From Asticcacaulis benevestitus DSM 16100 = ATCC BAA-896 (GTDB lineage Bacteria; Pseudomonadota; Alphaproteobacteria; Caulobacterales; Caulobacteraceae): a stretch of 64,000 nucleotides of DNA. Below are positions 56,680-64,000 of the stretch, one piece after another; within the stretch, counting starts at the first letter, position 1, and every line of letters starts with the position of its first letter. The stretch is taken from positions 186,001 through 250,000 of the forward strand of contig NZ_AQWM01000003.1 of NCBI RefSeq assembly GCF_000376105.1. The letters are read 5' to 3'. The position numbers and the translations under genes were made by a program. The notes beneath the pieces are model-generated. The model was not told where the DNA came from and ran no database searches. It worked only from the letters and a program-made list of their open reading frames with translations.

Positions 56680-57117
56680 GTGCTGATGTCAGACTGGAAT
56701 ATGATCATGGCAGCCCATGCCGATAGGGCTGTTGATATTGCTCAGCACTATTTCAGTCTGCCATTGGATTATTCACCTGAAATTATCACAAACCTTCAGC
56801 AACTAGCCAACAGCGCCGCCAGCGGCATGAGAGATCATTCGTCTGTAGAGCTCTTCAAGCAGGACGACGAGGAAACAGAAATTGATGCCGCCTGCAAGGT
56901 ATTAGGCGCTTACCTTGGTGAGGTCATTCGCAAGTTAAAAGGCGGCAATTGGGCTATGAATGAGCAGATCAAGCGCGTTGGGCTTGAAATTAAGCCACAG
57001 AACTTCTTTTTCCCAGCAAGCGCGTTTTACGGCTGCTTTAATTACGGCGAGAACGAAGGCATCCTTCTGTTTTATAAGAATGCGATTAACCCACCCGTTA
57101 GAGGACCTGGAGATTAA
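56680..57117 (+). CDS. Hypothetical protein, 145 aa, lower GC
   Basis: A soluble alpha-beta protein (AHADRAVDIAQHYFSLPLDYSPEIITNLQQLANSA; ACKVLGAYLGEVIRKLKGGNW; PQNFFFPASAFYGCFNYGENEGILLFYKNAI). It is vaguely like DUF3806-type small proteins, which are sometimes immunity-like; I do not assign it. Start is GTG 56680 or ATG 56686, 3-9 bp after the pyk stop. GC and codon bias are lower than its neighbours, hinting at recent acquisition; it is closed off by a strong terminator. Confidence 0.65.
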   Translation: MLMSDWNMIMAAHADRAVDIAQHYFSLPLDYSPEIITNLQQLANSAASGMRDHSSVELFKQDDEETEIDAACKVLGAYLGEVIRKLKGGNWAMNEQIKRVGLEIKPQNFFFPASAFYGCFNYGENEGILLFYKNAINPPVRGPGD

Positions 57118-57140
57118 GTCTAGGGCTACAATCCAGAAAC

Positions 57141-57174
57141 AGAAAAGGCGCCGTTCGCATACGGCGCCTTTTCT
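57141..57174. terminator. Bidirectional rho-independent terminator
   Basis: Perfect 14-bp arms AGAAAAGGCGCCGT and ACGGCGCCTTTTCT around TCGCAT, giving TTTT on the plus strand and, symmetrically, TTTTC on the minus strand. It ends pyk-hypothetical on one side and the Gfo/Idh/MocA gene on the other. Confidence 0.9.
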
Positions 57175-57196
57175 CATAACAACAGGTGTCCGGCGC

Positions 57197-58141
57197 CTAC
57201 TCAATATATTCCGGCGCCGCGATGCGCTTACCGAGCAGCATCGCGTCGGCGACGATGCGCAGCGGCGAGAAGTCGGCATCCGACTTGCCGGCGCGGATCA
57301 GATCGTGGAAGTGCGCGTAAAGGCCGGCGTATTCCGCTTCCTTCTGCTTGATCAGGGTGCGGCCGTCGATCTCCAGCTCGGTGCCGCCCATGGAGAGGGT
57401 CAGCTTCTCGTAGGCCGTCGACTCGACGAAGATGCTCCAGGTCTGGACGCCGGTCTGCAGGAAATCATATTCGGCGCGGATAGGGAAACCGACCTCGGTC
57501 ATCATGTCCATCTCGACCTGGATCGGCGCGTCGCAATTGACCGGGATATGCAGGTCGGCCTTTTTCACCATGACGGCGTCGGCGAGAATGCGCGTCAGGA
57601 TCGACAAAGAATTGATGCCCGGATCGAACACGCCGATGCCGCCGGCTTCAAAAATCCATGCCTGGCCGGGGTGCCACTGACGGACATTTTCCTTCCAGTG
57701 GATGGTGATGCTCTTGATCTCGCGCTCCGAAATCCACTTGCGCGTGGCCTCCACGGCGGGGGCGAAACGCGAATGCCACGAGGCCAGCAACGACACGCCC
57801 TTGGCCGCAGCCAGCGCCTTGATGGCTTCAGCTTCGCCAAGCGTGGCGGCGGGCGGCTTTTCAAGGAAGACGTGGCGGCCGATGGCGATGACCTCCTTGG
57901 CGATCTTGTGACGGATCTGCGGCGGGGTGCAGATGGCGATCGCCTCGATCTCAGGGTGCGCCGTCATCATGGCGTCCATATCGGGATAGGCCTTGACGCC
58001 TTCCGGACGGGTATGCGGCGAACAGCCGGCCACCAGTTCGAGATGCTTGTTGCCACGAATCGACGGGATATGCTGATCAACGGCGATCTTGCCGAGGCCG
58101 ATCAGGCCGATTTTCAAAGGCTTCTTACCAAATAGTCCCAT
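57197..58141 (-). CDS. Gfo/Idh/MocA aldose 1-dehydrogenase, galactose dehydrogenase-like
   Basis: A 314-residue NAD(P)-dependent oxidoreductase: PLKIGLIGLGKIAVDQHIPSIRG (Rossmann loop GLGKIA), AIAICTPPQIRHKIAKEVIAIGRHVFLEKPPAATLGEAE (EKP motif), and EAGGIGVFDPGINSLSIL. Overall this is most like D-galactose 1-dehydrogenase (Gal) rather than other members. It would oxidise an aldose (galactose, fucose or arabinose) to the lactone. 70 bp downstream of the mutarotase gene on the minus strand, divergent from fucP. It duplicates in principle the job of the aldo/keto reductase at 61772. Confidence 0.88.
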   Translation of the reverse strand: MGLFGKKPLKIGLIGLGKIAVDQHIPSIRGNKHLELVAGCSPHTRPEGVKAYPDMDAMMTAHPEIEAIAICTPPQIRHKIAKEVIAIGRHVFLEKPPAATLGEAEAIKALAAAKGVSLLASWHSRFAPAVEATRKWISEREIKSITIHWKENVRQWHPGQAWIFEAGGIGVFDPGINSLSILTRILADAVMVKKADLHIPVNCDAPIQVEMDMMTEVGFPIRAEYDFLQTGVQTWSIFVESTAYEKLTLSMGGTELEIDGRTLIKQKEAEYAGLYAHFHDLIRAGKSDADFSPLRIVADAMLLGKRIAAPEYIE

Positions 58142-58211
58142 CGTCGCGTTTCCTTAAGCACTCTTTGCGGTGTCTTACCGTGACCGCATCATCTTGTAAA
58201 TTGTAGTATAA

Positions 58212-58571
58212 TTAGTTCTGCTCAGCCAGCGAATAAATCCGCTCCATCGGCAGCCATTTCTGGCCGGGGGCAGCAAACGGCAGGGCCTGCTGGAAATCCC
58301 ACATCAGTTTTTCCCATGCCTGCACATCGGGGCTTTCGGCATCGGAGGTGGCCTTGGCGGCGGCGTCATAGTTCGGGCCGGGAGTCAGAATCATCATCAT
58401 GCGGTTGCCGACCAGATAGATTTCCAGCGCCTCGATACCGGCGGCGTGCATGGAAGCATTGATCGCGGCGGGCACCTGTCCGGGTGCGTGCCATTGCTTG
58501 TAGCGTTCGATCAGGGCCGGATCATCTTTCAGATCAAGGGCAAAGACCTGCTTTTCAGGTTGGGTCGACAT
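58212..58571 (-). CDS. L-rhamnose/L-fucose-type mutarotase (DUF718)
   Basis: A 119-residue dimeric alpha-beta barrel protein: QVFALDLKDDPALIERYKQWHAPGQVPAAINASMHAAGIEALEIYLVGNRMMMILTPGP (His and the paired Trp/His of the family visible) and LMWDFQQALPFAAPGQKWLPMERIYSL. It interconverts anomers of a 6-deoxyhexose. A homologous gene lies in the Campylobacter fucose locus. Start ATG 58571; the open frame to 58766 is promoter region. Divergent from fucP, 232 bp apart. Confidence 0.9.
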   Translation of the reverse strand: MSTQPEKQVFALDLKDDPALIERYKQWHAPGQVPAAINASMHAAGIEALEIYLVGNRMMMILTPGPNYDAAAKATSDAESPDVQAWEKLMWDFQQALPFAAPGQKWLPMERIYSLAEQN

Positions 58572-58802
58572 CAGCGTTTCCAGTTGTTCCAAATCGCCCT
58601 GACGGGCGGCAAGTGCTTGCCGTAGTCGCAAAATCCGGCAAAGGCAATCGGCCTCTTGAGGGCCATATGTCTGAGTATATAGCGGCGAATGTTTCGGGAT
58701 GCAAACCCCTGGCACAATTTCATATTTGACGCCGCCATTCATATGTGATGCAAGTAGCGGCAACAAAGCGGTCGGTCAGGCCGCGCACAGGGAAATACTA
58801 TA

Positions 58803-60086
58803 ATGCCACTCTCCGAACCCGACGCCAAGACCGCCGCACCCGCCCGCGGATTCGCCGCCCTCTGGCCGATCGTGCTGATCACCGCCCTGTTTTTCTTCTG
58901 GGGCATGGCCAACAATCTCAACGACATTCTGATTCCGCAATTCAAGAAAGCGTTTACGCTCACCGATTTTGAATCGAGCCTTGTGCAGCAGTCCTTCTAT
59001 CTTGGCTATTTCCTGATGGCTGTGCCCGCCGGCCTTCTGATGCGGCGCTTTGGCTACAAGGCTGCCGTGATCACCGGCCTGATCATCTTCGCCATCGGCG
59101 CCTTCTCCTTCTATCCGGGGGCTGAAATCCGCCAGTATCCCTGGCTGCTGGGCGCGCTGTTCGTTATCGCCGCCGGCCTCGCCTTCCTGGAAACCTCGGC
59201 CAACCCGCTGATGACCATTCTCGGTGATGAAAAAAGCGCCGCCTTCCGCCTGAACCTGGCGCAGGCCTTCAATCCGCTCGGCTCGCTGGTCGGCATCTGG
59301 GTCGGCAAAACCTTTATCCTGTCGGGCATCGAGCAGATGAACGACACGGCCGATTTTGTCCGCGAGGCCAAGGCTGTGCAGACACCTTATCTGGTCATCG
59401 GCTGCGTTATCCTGCTGTGGGCACTGCTCGTCGCCTTCAGCAAATTTCCGCAGGCCGCCACCAAGTCCACGGATGACGCCGACGAAGCCAGGATGACCAT
59501 CGGCCAGACGCTCAGCGGCCTGCTCAAGCACAAGCATTTCCTCATGGGCGTCGTGGCGCAGTTCTTCTATGTCGGCGCGCAGGTTGGGGTGTGGAGCTTC
59601 ACGATCAAATACGCCCAGTCCGAAATCGGCATCAGCGACAAGCTGGCGGCGGACTATGTGTTCGCCTCGCTCGTCCTGTTCGCCATCGGCCGCTTCATCG
59701 GTACCGCCCTATTGCGCTTCGTCTCAGCCACCAAGCTGCTCGGCGCCTTCGCCGTCATCAACGTGGCCCTGATGGCCTATGCCGCCAGCGTCGGCGGGCT
59801 TTACGGCCTCTATGCCATGGTCGGCAGTTCGCTGTTCATGTCGATCATGTTCCCGACCATCTTCGCCACCTCGGTGCGGGGTTTAGGACCGCTCACCAAG
59901 ACCGGCGCGTCCTTCCTGGTCATGAGCATCATCGGCGGCGCCGTCCTGACCGCCGCCATGGGCCATATCTCCGACATCAGCCACATCAAGACGGCCATCT
60001 TCGTGCCGCTGGTCTGTTTCGTAGTCATCGCGCTCTATGGCCTCGGCTCGAAATCTGCCACGGTCGATATGTCGAAGGGGCATTAA
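58803..60086 (+). CDS. fucP: L-fucose:proton symporter, FucP family
   Basis: A 427-residue 12-helix transporter: GFAALWPIVLITALFFFWGMANNLNDILIPQFKKAFTLTDFESSLVQQSFYLGYFLMAVPAGLLMRRFGYK is the FucP opening, including NDILIPQFKK and the Asp that couples protons; KSAAFRLNLAQAFNPLGSLVGIWVGK and FMSIMFPTIFATSVRGLGP follow. First gene of the plus-strand fucose operon; its TAA overlaps the amidohydrolase ATG (TAATG). Related to but distinct from the transporter at 53368. Confidence 0.93.
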   Translation: MPLSEPDAKTAAPARGFAALWPIVLITALFFFWGMANNLNDILIPQFKKAFTLTDFESSLVQQSFYLGYFLMAVPAGLLMRRFGYKAAVITGLIIFAIGAFSFYPGAEIRQYPWLLGALFVIAAGLAFLETSANPLMTILGDEKSAAFRLNLAQAFNPLGSLVGIWVGKTFILSGIEQMNDTADFVREAKAVQTPYLVIGCVILLWALLVAFSKFPQAATKSTDDADEARMTIGQTLSGLLKHKHFLMGVVAQFFYVGAQVGVWSFTIKYAQSEIGISDKLAADYVFASLVLFAIGRFIGTALLRFVSATKLLGAFAVINVALMAYAASVGGLYGLYAMVGSSLFMSIMFPTIFATSVRGLGPLTKTGASFLVMSIIGGAVLTAAMGHISDISHIKTAIFVPLVCFVVIALYGLGSKSATVDMSKGH

Positions 60087-60910
60087 TGATCATCGATGCC
60101 CATCAGCATCTGTGGCAGATTGGCCAGAACGGTCATGAATGGCCCACGCCGGATCTCAGCGTTATTCATCAGGACTTCCTCCCTGAAGACCTGATGACCG
60201 CGACGCAAGGCCTCGGCATAACGGGAACGATTCTGGTGCAGTCCCAGCCTTCGGCGCACGATACGGCCTGGATGCTGGAAGTCGCCGCCGCCACGCCGCT
60301 GATCAAGGCCGTGGTCGGCTGGACCGACGTGACCGCACCCGATGCCGCCGATCAGATCGCCGCCCTGGCTCGCAAGCCGAAACTCAAGGGCCTGCGCCCG
60401 ATGCTGCAAGGCCTTGAGGACGACTGGATCCTGCGGGATGCGGCGCAGGCCGGTGTGCAGGCCATGGTGACACACGGCCTGACCTTCGATGCACTGGTGT
60501 TCACACGCCATCTGCCGGCCATTGACTCTTTGGCGAAACGCTACCCGGATCTGCGCATCATCATCGATCACGGCGCCAAGCCGGCGATCGCCAGCGGCGA
60601 CACCGCGCTGTGGTTTGACCGCATCGCCGCCGTGGCGCAGAATGGCAATGTCACCTGCAAGCTGTCCGGTCTTCTGACCGAGGCCGCGCCCGGCCAATCG
60701 CCTGATGACCTGACACCTTACGCCGATCATCTGCTGACGGCTTTCGGGTCTGAGCGCCTGATGTGGGGCTCGGACTGGCCGGTGATCCGGCTCAATGGCG
60801 ATTACCGCCTGTGGTTCGACTGGACGAAGGCCTGGCTTGCCGGCAAACCCGATTCCACACATAACGCCATTATGGGCGAAACCGCCCGCAACCTGTACAG
60901 CCTGAATTAG
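60086..60910 (+). CDS. Amidohydrolase, L-fuconolactonase type
   Basis: A 274-residue metal-dependent hydrolase of amidohydrolase family 2: MIIDAHQHLWQIGQNGHEWPTPDLSVIHQDFLPEDL (HxH), AVVGWTDVTAPDAADQIAAL, LKGLRPMLQG, IIIDHGAKPAI (His) and ERLMWGSDWPVI (Asp). These are lactonase-group features; in this setting it should open the fuconolactone to fuconate. Matches Cj0487 of the Campylobacter locus in type. Coupled to fucP by a 1-bp overlap; 9 bp before the regulator. Confidence 0.92.
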   Translation: MIIDAHQHLWQIGQNGHEWPTPDLSVIHQDFLPEDLMTATQGLGITGTILVQSQPSAHDTAWMLEVAAATPLIKAVVGWTDVTAPDAADQIAALARKPKLKGLRPMLQGLEDDWILRDAAQAGVQAMVTHGLTFDALVFTRHLPAIDSLAKRYPDLRIIIDHGAKPAIASGDTALWFDRIAAVAQNGNVTCKLSGLLTEAAPGQSPDDLTPYADHLLTAFGSERLMWGSDWPVIRLNGDYRLWFDWTKAWLAGKPDSTHNAIMGETARNLYSLN

Positions 60911-60919
60911 GTCGACCTG

Positions 60920-61675
60920 ATGTCCGATAAAGCCGCCAGCAAATATCGCGCCCCCGCTCTGGAAAAAGGTCTCGATGTTCTGGAACTGCTCGCCACCGCC
61001 AAGTCGCCCATGACCCTGTCGCAGATATCGACCCGCCTGGAACGTTCGGTCAGCGAACTATTTCGCATGGTGCAGGTGCTCGAGTCGCGCGGCTATGTCG
61101 GTCTGTCGGCGAATGGTGATGGCTTCGACCTGACCAACAAACTGTTTTCGCTCGGCATTTCACGCGGACCGAGCCAGAACCTGCTGGCCACCGCCCTGCC
61201 GATGATGCAGGCCTTGAGCGAAGAAACCCGTCAGGCCTGCCATATCGCCATCGCCTCGGATGATCGCATGGTCGTTATCGCTCGTATCGAAGCGCCGGGT
61301 GATCTCGGCTTTTCGGTGCGGGTCGGCTATCAGCGTCCGCTGGCGCAAACCACATCCGGGCTTGTGCTTTATGCCTTCCAGAAGGCCAAAATTCGCGATC
61401 AGTGGCGCAAGCTGCTGCGCCCCGGCCTGACAGATGAAGCGTGGGAAACCTTTGAGGCCCATGCCGAACAGGCGGTGGACCAAGGCCATTACACCGCTGC
61501 TTCCGGCTATATCGACGGCATCACCGATATTTCCTGCCCGGTCATCAACGATGTCGGCGTCATCGCTGCCCTGACCATGCCGTGGATACATGTCGAGGAC
61601 GGGATCAGCCTTGAAGAGGCTCTTAGCCGTTTGAAAGACAGTGCCCGTGCCATCAGCAAAACGCTTGGCGGATAG
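60920..61675 (+). CDS. IclR-family transcriptional regulator
   Basis: A 251-residue regulator: winged helix (ALEKGLDVLELLATAKSPMTLSQISTRLERSVSELFRMVQVLESRGYVGLS, residues 12-62) and effector domain (QACHIAIASDDRMVVIARIEAPGDLGFSVRVGYQRPLAQTTSGLVLYAF ... DISCPVINDVGVIAALTMPWI). Likely controls the fucose genes around it, sensing a sugar acid intermediate. Within the operon, so it is cotranscribed with what it controls. Confidence 0.93.
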   Translation: MSDKAASKYRAPALEKGLDVLELLATAKSPMTLSQISTRLERSVSELFRMVQVLESRGYVGLSANGDGFDLTNKLFSLGISRGPSQNLLATALPMMQALSEETRQACHIAIASDDRMVVIARIEAPGDLGFSVRVGYQRPLAQTTSGLVLYAFQKAKIRDQWRKLLRPGLTDEAWETFEAHAEQAVDQGHYTAASGYIDGITDISCPVINDVGVIAALTMPWIHVEDGISLEEALSRLKDSARAISKTLGG

Positions 61676-61771
61676 CGCGATTGCCCTTGATTCCCGCGTG
61701 ACCGAACGCTATCTATTTTATCTATAAGAACAGTTTCAAACTTGAACAACAGAGCAGAGGACGCTCCTTAC

Positions 61772-62815
61772 GTGACATCAGCGCATCCTTTTCCCCATCG
61801 TCTTCTTGGTTCGACCTCGGTCGCGGTGAGCCGCCTCGGTTTCGGCGCTGCGGCGCTTGGCAACCTCTACCGCGTCATTTCGGACGAGTCGGCGCAATCC
61901 TCCCTCAGTGCGGCCCTTGCTGCCGGTATCGCCTATGTCGATACCGCGCCCCATTACGGACAAGGCCTTTCGGAACGCCGTGTCGGGGCAGGTCTGTCGG
62001 ATGGCATTACCCTTTCCACGAAAGTCGGCCGCGTCCTGACACCAGTAACACCGCCGCCCGCGCCGGGGACCGAGCGTCACGGTTTCATCGACGGCGATCC
62101 CTTCGAGCCGAACTTTGATTACACCTATGATGGCGTCATGCGCTCATTCGAGGCCAGTCAGGCGCGCCTGAAACGCGAGCGCATCGACATTCTGCTGGCC
62201 CATGATCTTGGCGAGGTCACGCATGGTGACGACGCCAAGGGACACATGAAGGCCTTTCTTGATGGCGGCTACAAGGCGATGCGCGCCCTGAAGGATCAGG
62301 GTCTGGTCGGCGCCATCGGTCTTGGCGTCAACGAATCCGAGGTCTGCGAAGAGGTGATGGCGCAGGTCGAGATCGACGCCATCCTGCTGGCCGGCCGCTA
62401 CACCCTGCTGGAGCAGACGACGCTGGATCGCTTCCTGCCGGCCTGTCAGGCCAAAAACATCAGCATCATACTGGGCGGCCCGTTCAATTCGGGCATCCTC
62501 GTCGAAGGTATCAAGGGGGATACTGTGCCGCACTACAATTACGAAGCGGCGCCGCCCCATATCATCCATCGCGTCAGAGCGCTGCAGAGCGTCTGCGCTT
62601 CCCACAGCGTGCCTTTGGCCGCCGCGGCCCTGCAATTCCCGCTGGCGCATCCGGCCGTGGCCTGCGTCATCCCCGGCATGGCCGATGCCGCTCAGGTCAA
62701 GGCCAATGTCGCCCTGTTCGAGACCGAGATTCCCGCCGCTCTCTGGGACGATCTCAAATCCGAAGGGCTGCTGCATGACGCGGCCCCCATTCCCAAGGCA
62801 AGGATTTTGTCATGA
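61772..62815 (+). CDS. Aldo/keto reductase, L-fucose (D-threo-aldose) 1-dehydrogenase type
   Basis: A 347-residue AKR: LGSTSVAVSRLGFGAAALGNLYRVISDESAQSSLSAALAAGIAYVDTAPHYGQGLSERRVGAGL has the active Asp and Tyr (DTAPHYG), then STKVGRVL (Lys) and LLAHDLGEV (His), and the cofactor tail FPLAHPAVACVIPGMADAAQVKANV. It belongs to the galactose/fucose dehydrogenase AKR group and should make fuconolactone. I take GTG 61772, after AGAGGA, as the start; TTG 61742 opens the frame. Its TGA overlaps the next ATG (ATGA). Confidence 0.9.
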   Translation: MTSAHPFPHRLLGSTSVAVSRLGFGAAALGNLYRVISDESAQSSLSAALAAGIAYVDTAPHYGQGLSERRVGAGLSDGITLSTKVGRVLTPVTPPPAPGTERHGFIDGDPFEPNFDYTYDGVMRSFEASQARLKRERIDILLAHDLGEVTHGDDAKGHMKAFLDGGYKAMRALKDQGLVGAIGLGVNESEVCEEVMAQVEIDAILLAGRYTLLEQTTLDRFLPACQAKNISIILGGPFNSGILVEGIKGDTVPHYNYEAAPPHIIHRVRALQSVCASHSVPLAAAALQFPLAHPAVACVIPGMADAAQVKANVALFETEIPAALWDDLKSEGLLHDAAPIPKARILS

Positions 62816-63129
62816 GCGATAACGCCACCTTCGTGAGCCCCTTCATCCTGCTGCATCCGGATGACAATGTGCTGGTCTGCCGGCAACACGCCTTTCGCGG
62901 ACAGACCATCACGCTCGACGGCGAGACCGTCATCCTGGCCGATGAGATCACCGTAGGCCACAAGATCGCCCGCCGTGCTTTGAGCGCCGGCGACAAGATC
63001 ATCAAGTACGGCGCCCCGATCGGCTCCATGAAACAAGACGTGCCGCGCGGCGCGCACGTTCACATGCACAATATGCAAAGCGACTATATCAAAAGCCATA
63101 CACGTGAGGTCACCGGCCATGGTCACTAA
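62812..63129 (+). CDS. UxaA-type dehydratase, small SAF-domain subunit
   Basis: A 105-residue SAF domain as at the N-terminus of altronate dehydratase (UxaA): FILLHPDDNVLVCRQHAFRGQTITLDGETVILADEITVGHKIARRALSAGDKIIKYGAPIGSMKQDVPRGAHVHMHNMQSDY (ending in the H-x-H metal/active-site element HVHMHN). Here it is a separate protein, overlapping the large subunit by 11 bp. The Campylobacter fucose locus has the same split pair (Cj0482/Cj0483). Expected to dehydrate the sugar acid with its partner. Confidence 0.9.
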   Translation: MSDNATFVSPFILLHPDDNVLVCRQHAFRGQTITLDGETVILADEITVGHKIARRALSAGDKIIKYGAPIGSMKQDVPRGAHVHMHNMQSDYIKSHTREVTGHGH

Positions 63130-64000
63130 AACTGGGGACACCACAACCTTCCCGTCCTTTCAGGCCTGGCTGCGTCCCGATGGCCGCAAGGGCATCCGCA
63201 ACGTCATCTGCGTCGTCTATCTGGTCGAGTGTGCCCACCACGTGGCGCGCAAGATCGTCAACACCTGCAATGACGACGAAGTTCACCTGATCGGCTTCCC
63301 CGGCTGCTATCCGAACGATTACGCCTACAAGATGATGGAGGCCCTGTGCACCCACCCGAACGTCGGCGGCGCGGTTCTGGTATCGCTCGGTTGCGAGAGC
63401 TTTAACCGCGAAGCCCTCAAGCGTCATATCGAAGCCTCCGGCCGTCCGGTCGAGACCTATGTCATTCAGAACGAAGGCGGCACCCTGGCCACCATCGAAA
63501 AGGGCGTCGCGGCGGTCCGTCGCATTCAGACCATCGCCAACCAGACGCCACGCGGTGATATGGACGTCTCCGAACTGATCGTCGGCACCATCTGCGGCGG
63601 CTCGGACGGCACCTCCGGCATCACCGCCAATCCGGCGGTCGGTCGCGCCTTCGATACGCTGGGCGCCGCCGGTGCCACCTGCATCTTCGAGGAAACCGGC
63701 GAACTGGTCGGCTGCGAAAAGATCATGGCCTCGCGCGCCGTCACGCCCGAACTGGGCGCCGAACTGGAAGCCTCTGTCGTCAAGGCCGAGCACTATTACA
63801 CCATCATGGGCTTCGGCTCTTTCGCACCCGGCAACGCCGAGGGCGGCCTGACGACGCAGGAAGAAAAGTCGATGGGCGCCTATTCGAAATCAGGCTCCGC
63901 GCCGATCTGCGGCATCATCAAGCCCGGCGATGTACCGCCTACCGGCGGCCTCTATCTGCTTGATGTCGTGCCCGATGGCGAGCCGCGCTTTGGCTTCCCG
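63119..64000 (+). CDS. UxaA-type dehydratase, large subunit (runs off window)
   Basis: 294 codons to the window end, no stop. MVTKTGDTTTFPSFQAWLRPDGRKGIRNVICVVYLVECAHHVARKI is the start of the UxaA/galactarate dehydratase C-terminal family; HLIGFPGCYPNDYAYKMMEAL, VLVSLGCESFNREAL, GTICGGSDGTSGITANPAVGRAFD and EETGELVGCE follow, with conserved cysteines for the iron centre. With the small subunit it should convert L-fuconate (or a related aldonate) to the 2-keto-3-deoxy acid. Full-length relatives are about 390 residues, so about 100 residues are outside. Confidence 0.92.
   Translation, partial: MVTKTGDTTTFPSFQAWLRPDGRKGIRNVICVVYLVECAHHVARKIVNTCNDDEVHLIGFPGCYPNDYAYKMMEALCTHPNVGGAVLVSLGCESFNREALKRHIEASGRPVETYVIQNEGGTLATIEKGVAAVRRIQTIANQTPRGDMDVSELIVGTICGGSDGTSGITANPAVGRAFDTLGAAGATCIFEETGELVGCEKIMASRAVTPELGAELEASVVKAEHYYTIMGFGSFAPGNAEGGLTTQEEKSMGAYSKSGSAPICGIIKPGDVPPTGGLYLLDVVPDGEPRFGFP

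Noticed and set aside
58572-58766. N-terminal extension of the mutarotase by 65 residues
   Set aside because: The family is about 105-120 residues and the extension falls in the divergent promoter region.

Overview
The window is chromosomal DNA from a stalked-type alphaproteobacterium, most likely Caulobacteraceae and perhaps Asticcacaulis (genus is inference). The signs are: high GC with strong GC3 bias; the gene order ftsQ-ftsA-ftsZ-lpxC-bamD-recN-ligA; a sigF-nrsF pair; a flagellin of the alphaproteobacterial type; GANTC (CcrM methylation) sites in the ftsZ leader; a CtrA-like half-site; and an FtsZ with a very long linker. Nothing suggests phage, plasmid, CRISPR or an intact insertion sequence.

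Layout. 1-14.7 kb is accessory-rich: the end of a circularly permuted ATP-grasp gene with its alpha-E partner, a secreted hypothetical, a ROK regulator followed by a 40-residue membrane peptide, sigF-nrsF beside a flagellin with a PKD-like insert, ruvCAB, a TPR membrane protein, a DUF486 remnant, an esterase-fold protein that has lost its nucleophile, a PadR/HAAS/GIN envelope module, and a lower-GC DUF429 gene. 14.8-31 kb holds ettA, a YCII protein, a free-methionine sulfoxide reductase, a SEL1 lipoprotein plus beta-helix pair, yebC, a ymdB-type phosphoesterase, 5-FCL with a possible 6S RNA locus upstream, an M24 aminopeptidase, an exonuclease and ligA. 30.9-39.4 kb carries recN, bamD, lpxC, ftsZ, ftsA and ftsQ, all on the minus strand. 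39.5-50.6 kb carries rraB, ftsH, tilS, cpoB and the tol-pal genes, with a truncated CsgG/SH3 gene between pal and cpoB.

50.6-64 kb is metabolic: a secreted carboxylesterase, a ROK sugar kinase with a FucP-family transporter, pyruvate kinase, then a divergent L-fucose-type catabolic locus. That locus has a Gfo/Idh/MocA dehydrogenase, a mutarotase, a FucP symporter, a lactonase-type amidohydrolase, an IclR regulator, an aldo/keto reductase and a split UxaA-type dehydratase whose large subunit runs off the window. Together they would take fucose (or a related 6-deoxy or aldose sugar) through mutarotation, oxidation to the lactone, hydrolysis to the aldonate and dehydration to the 2-keto-3-deoxy acid. 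The set resembles the Campylobacter jejuni fucose locus in composition.

The most noteworthy points are the PKD-like flagellin insert, the terminator hairpin directly upstream of lpxC (possible attenuation), the three GANTC sites in the ftsZ leader, the split UxaA in a fucose context, the nucleophile-less esterase fold, and a roughly 105-bp palindromic repeat present twice.
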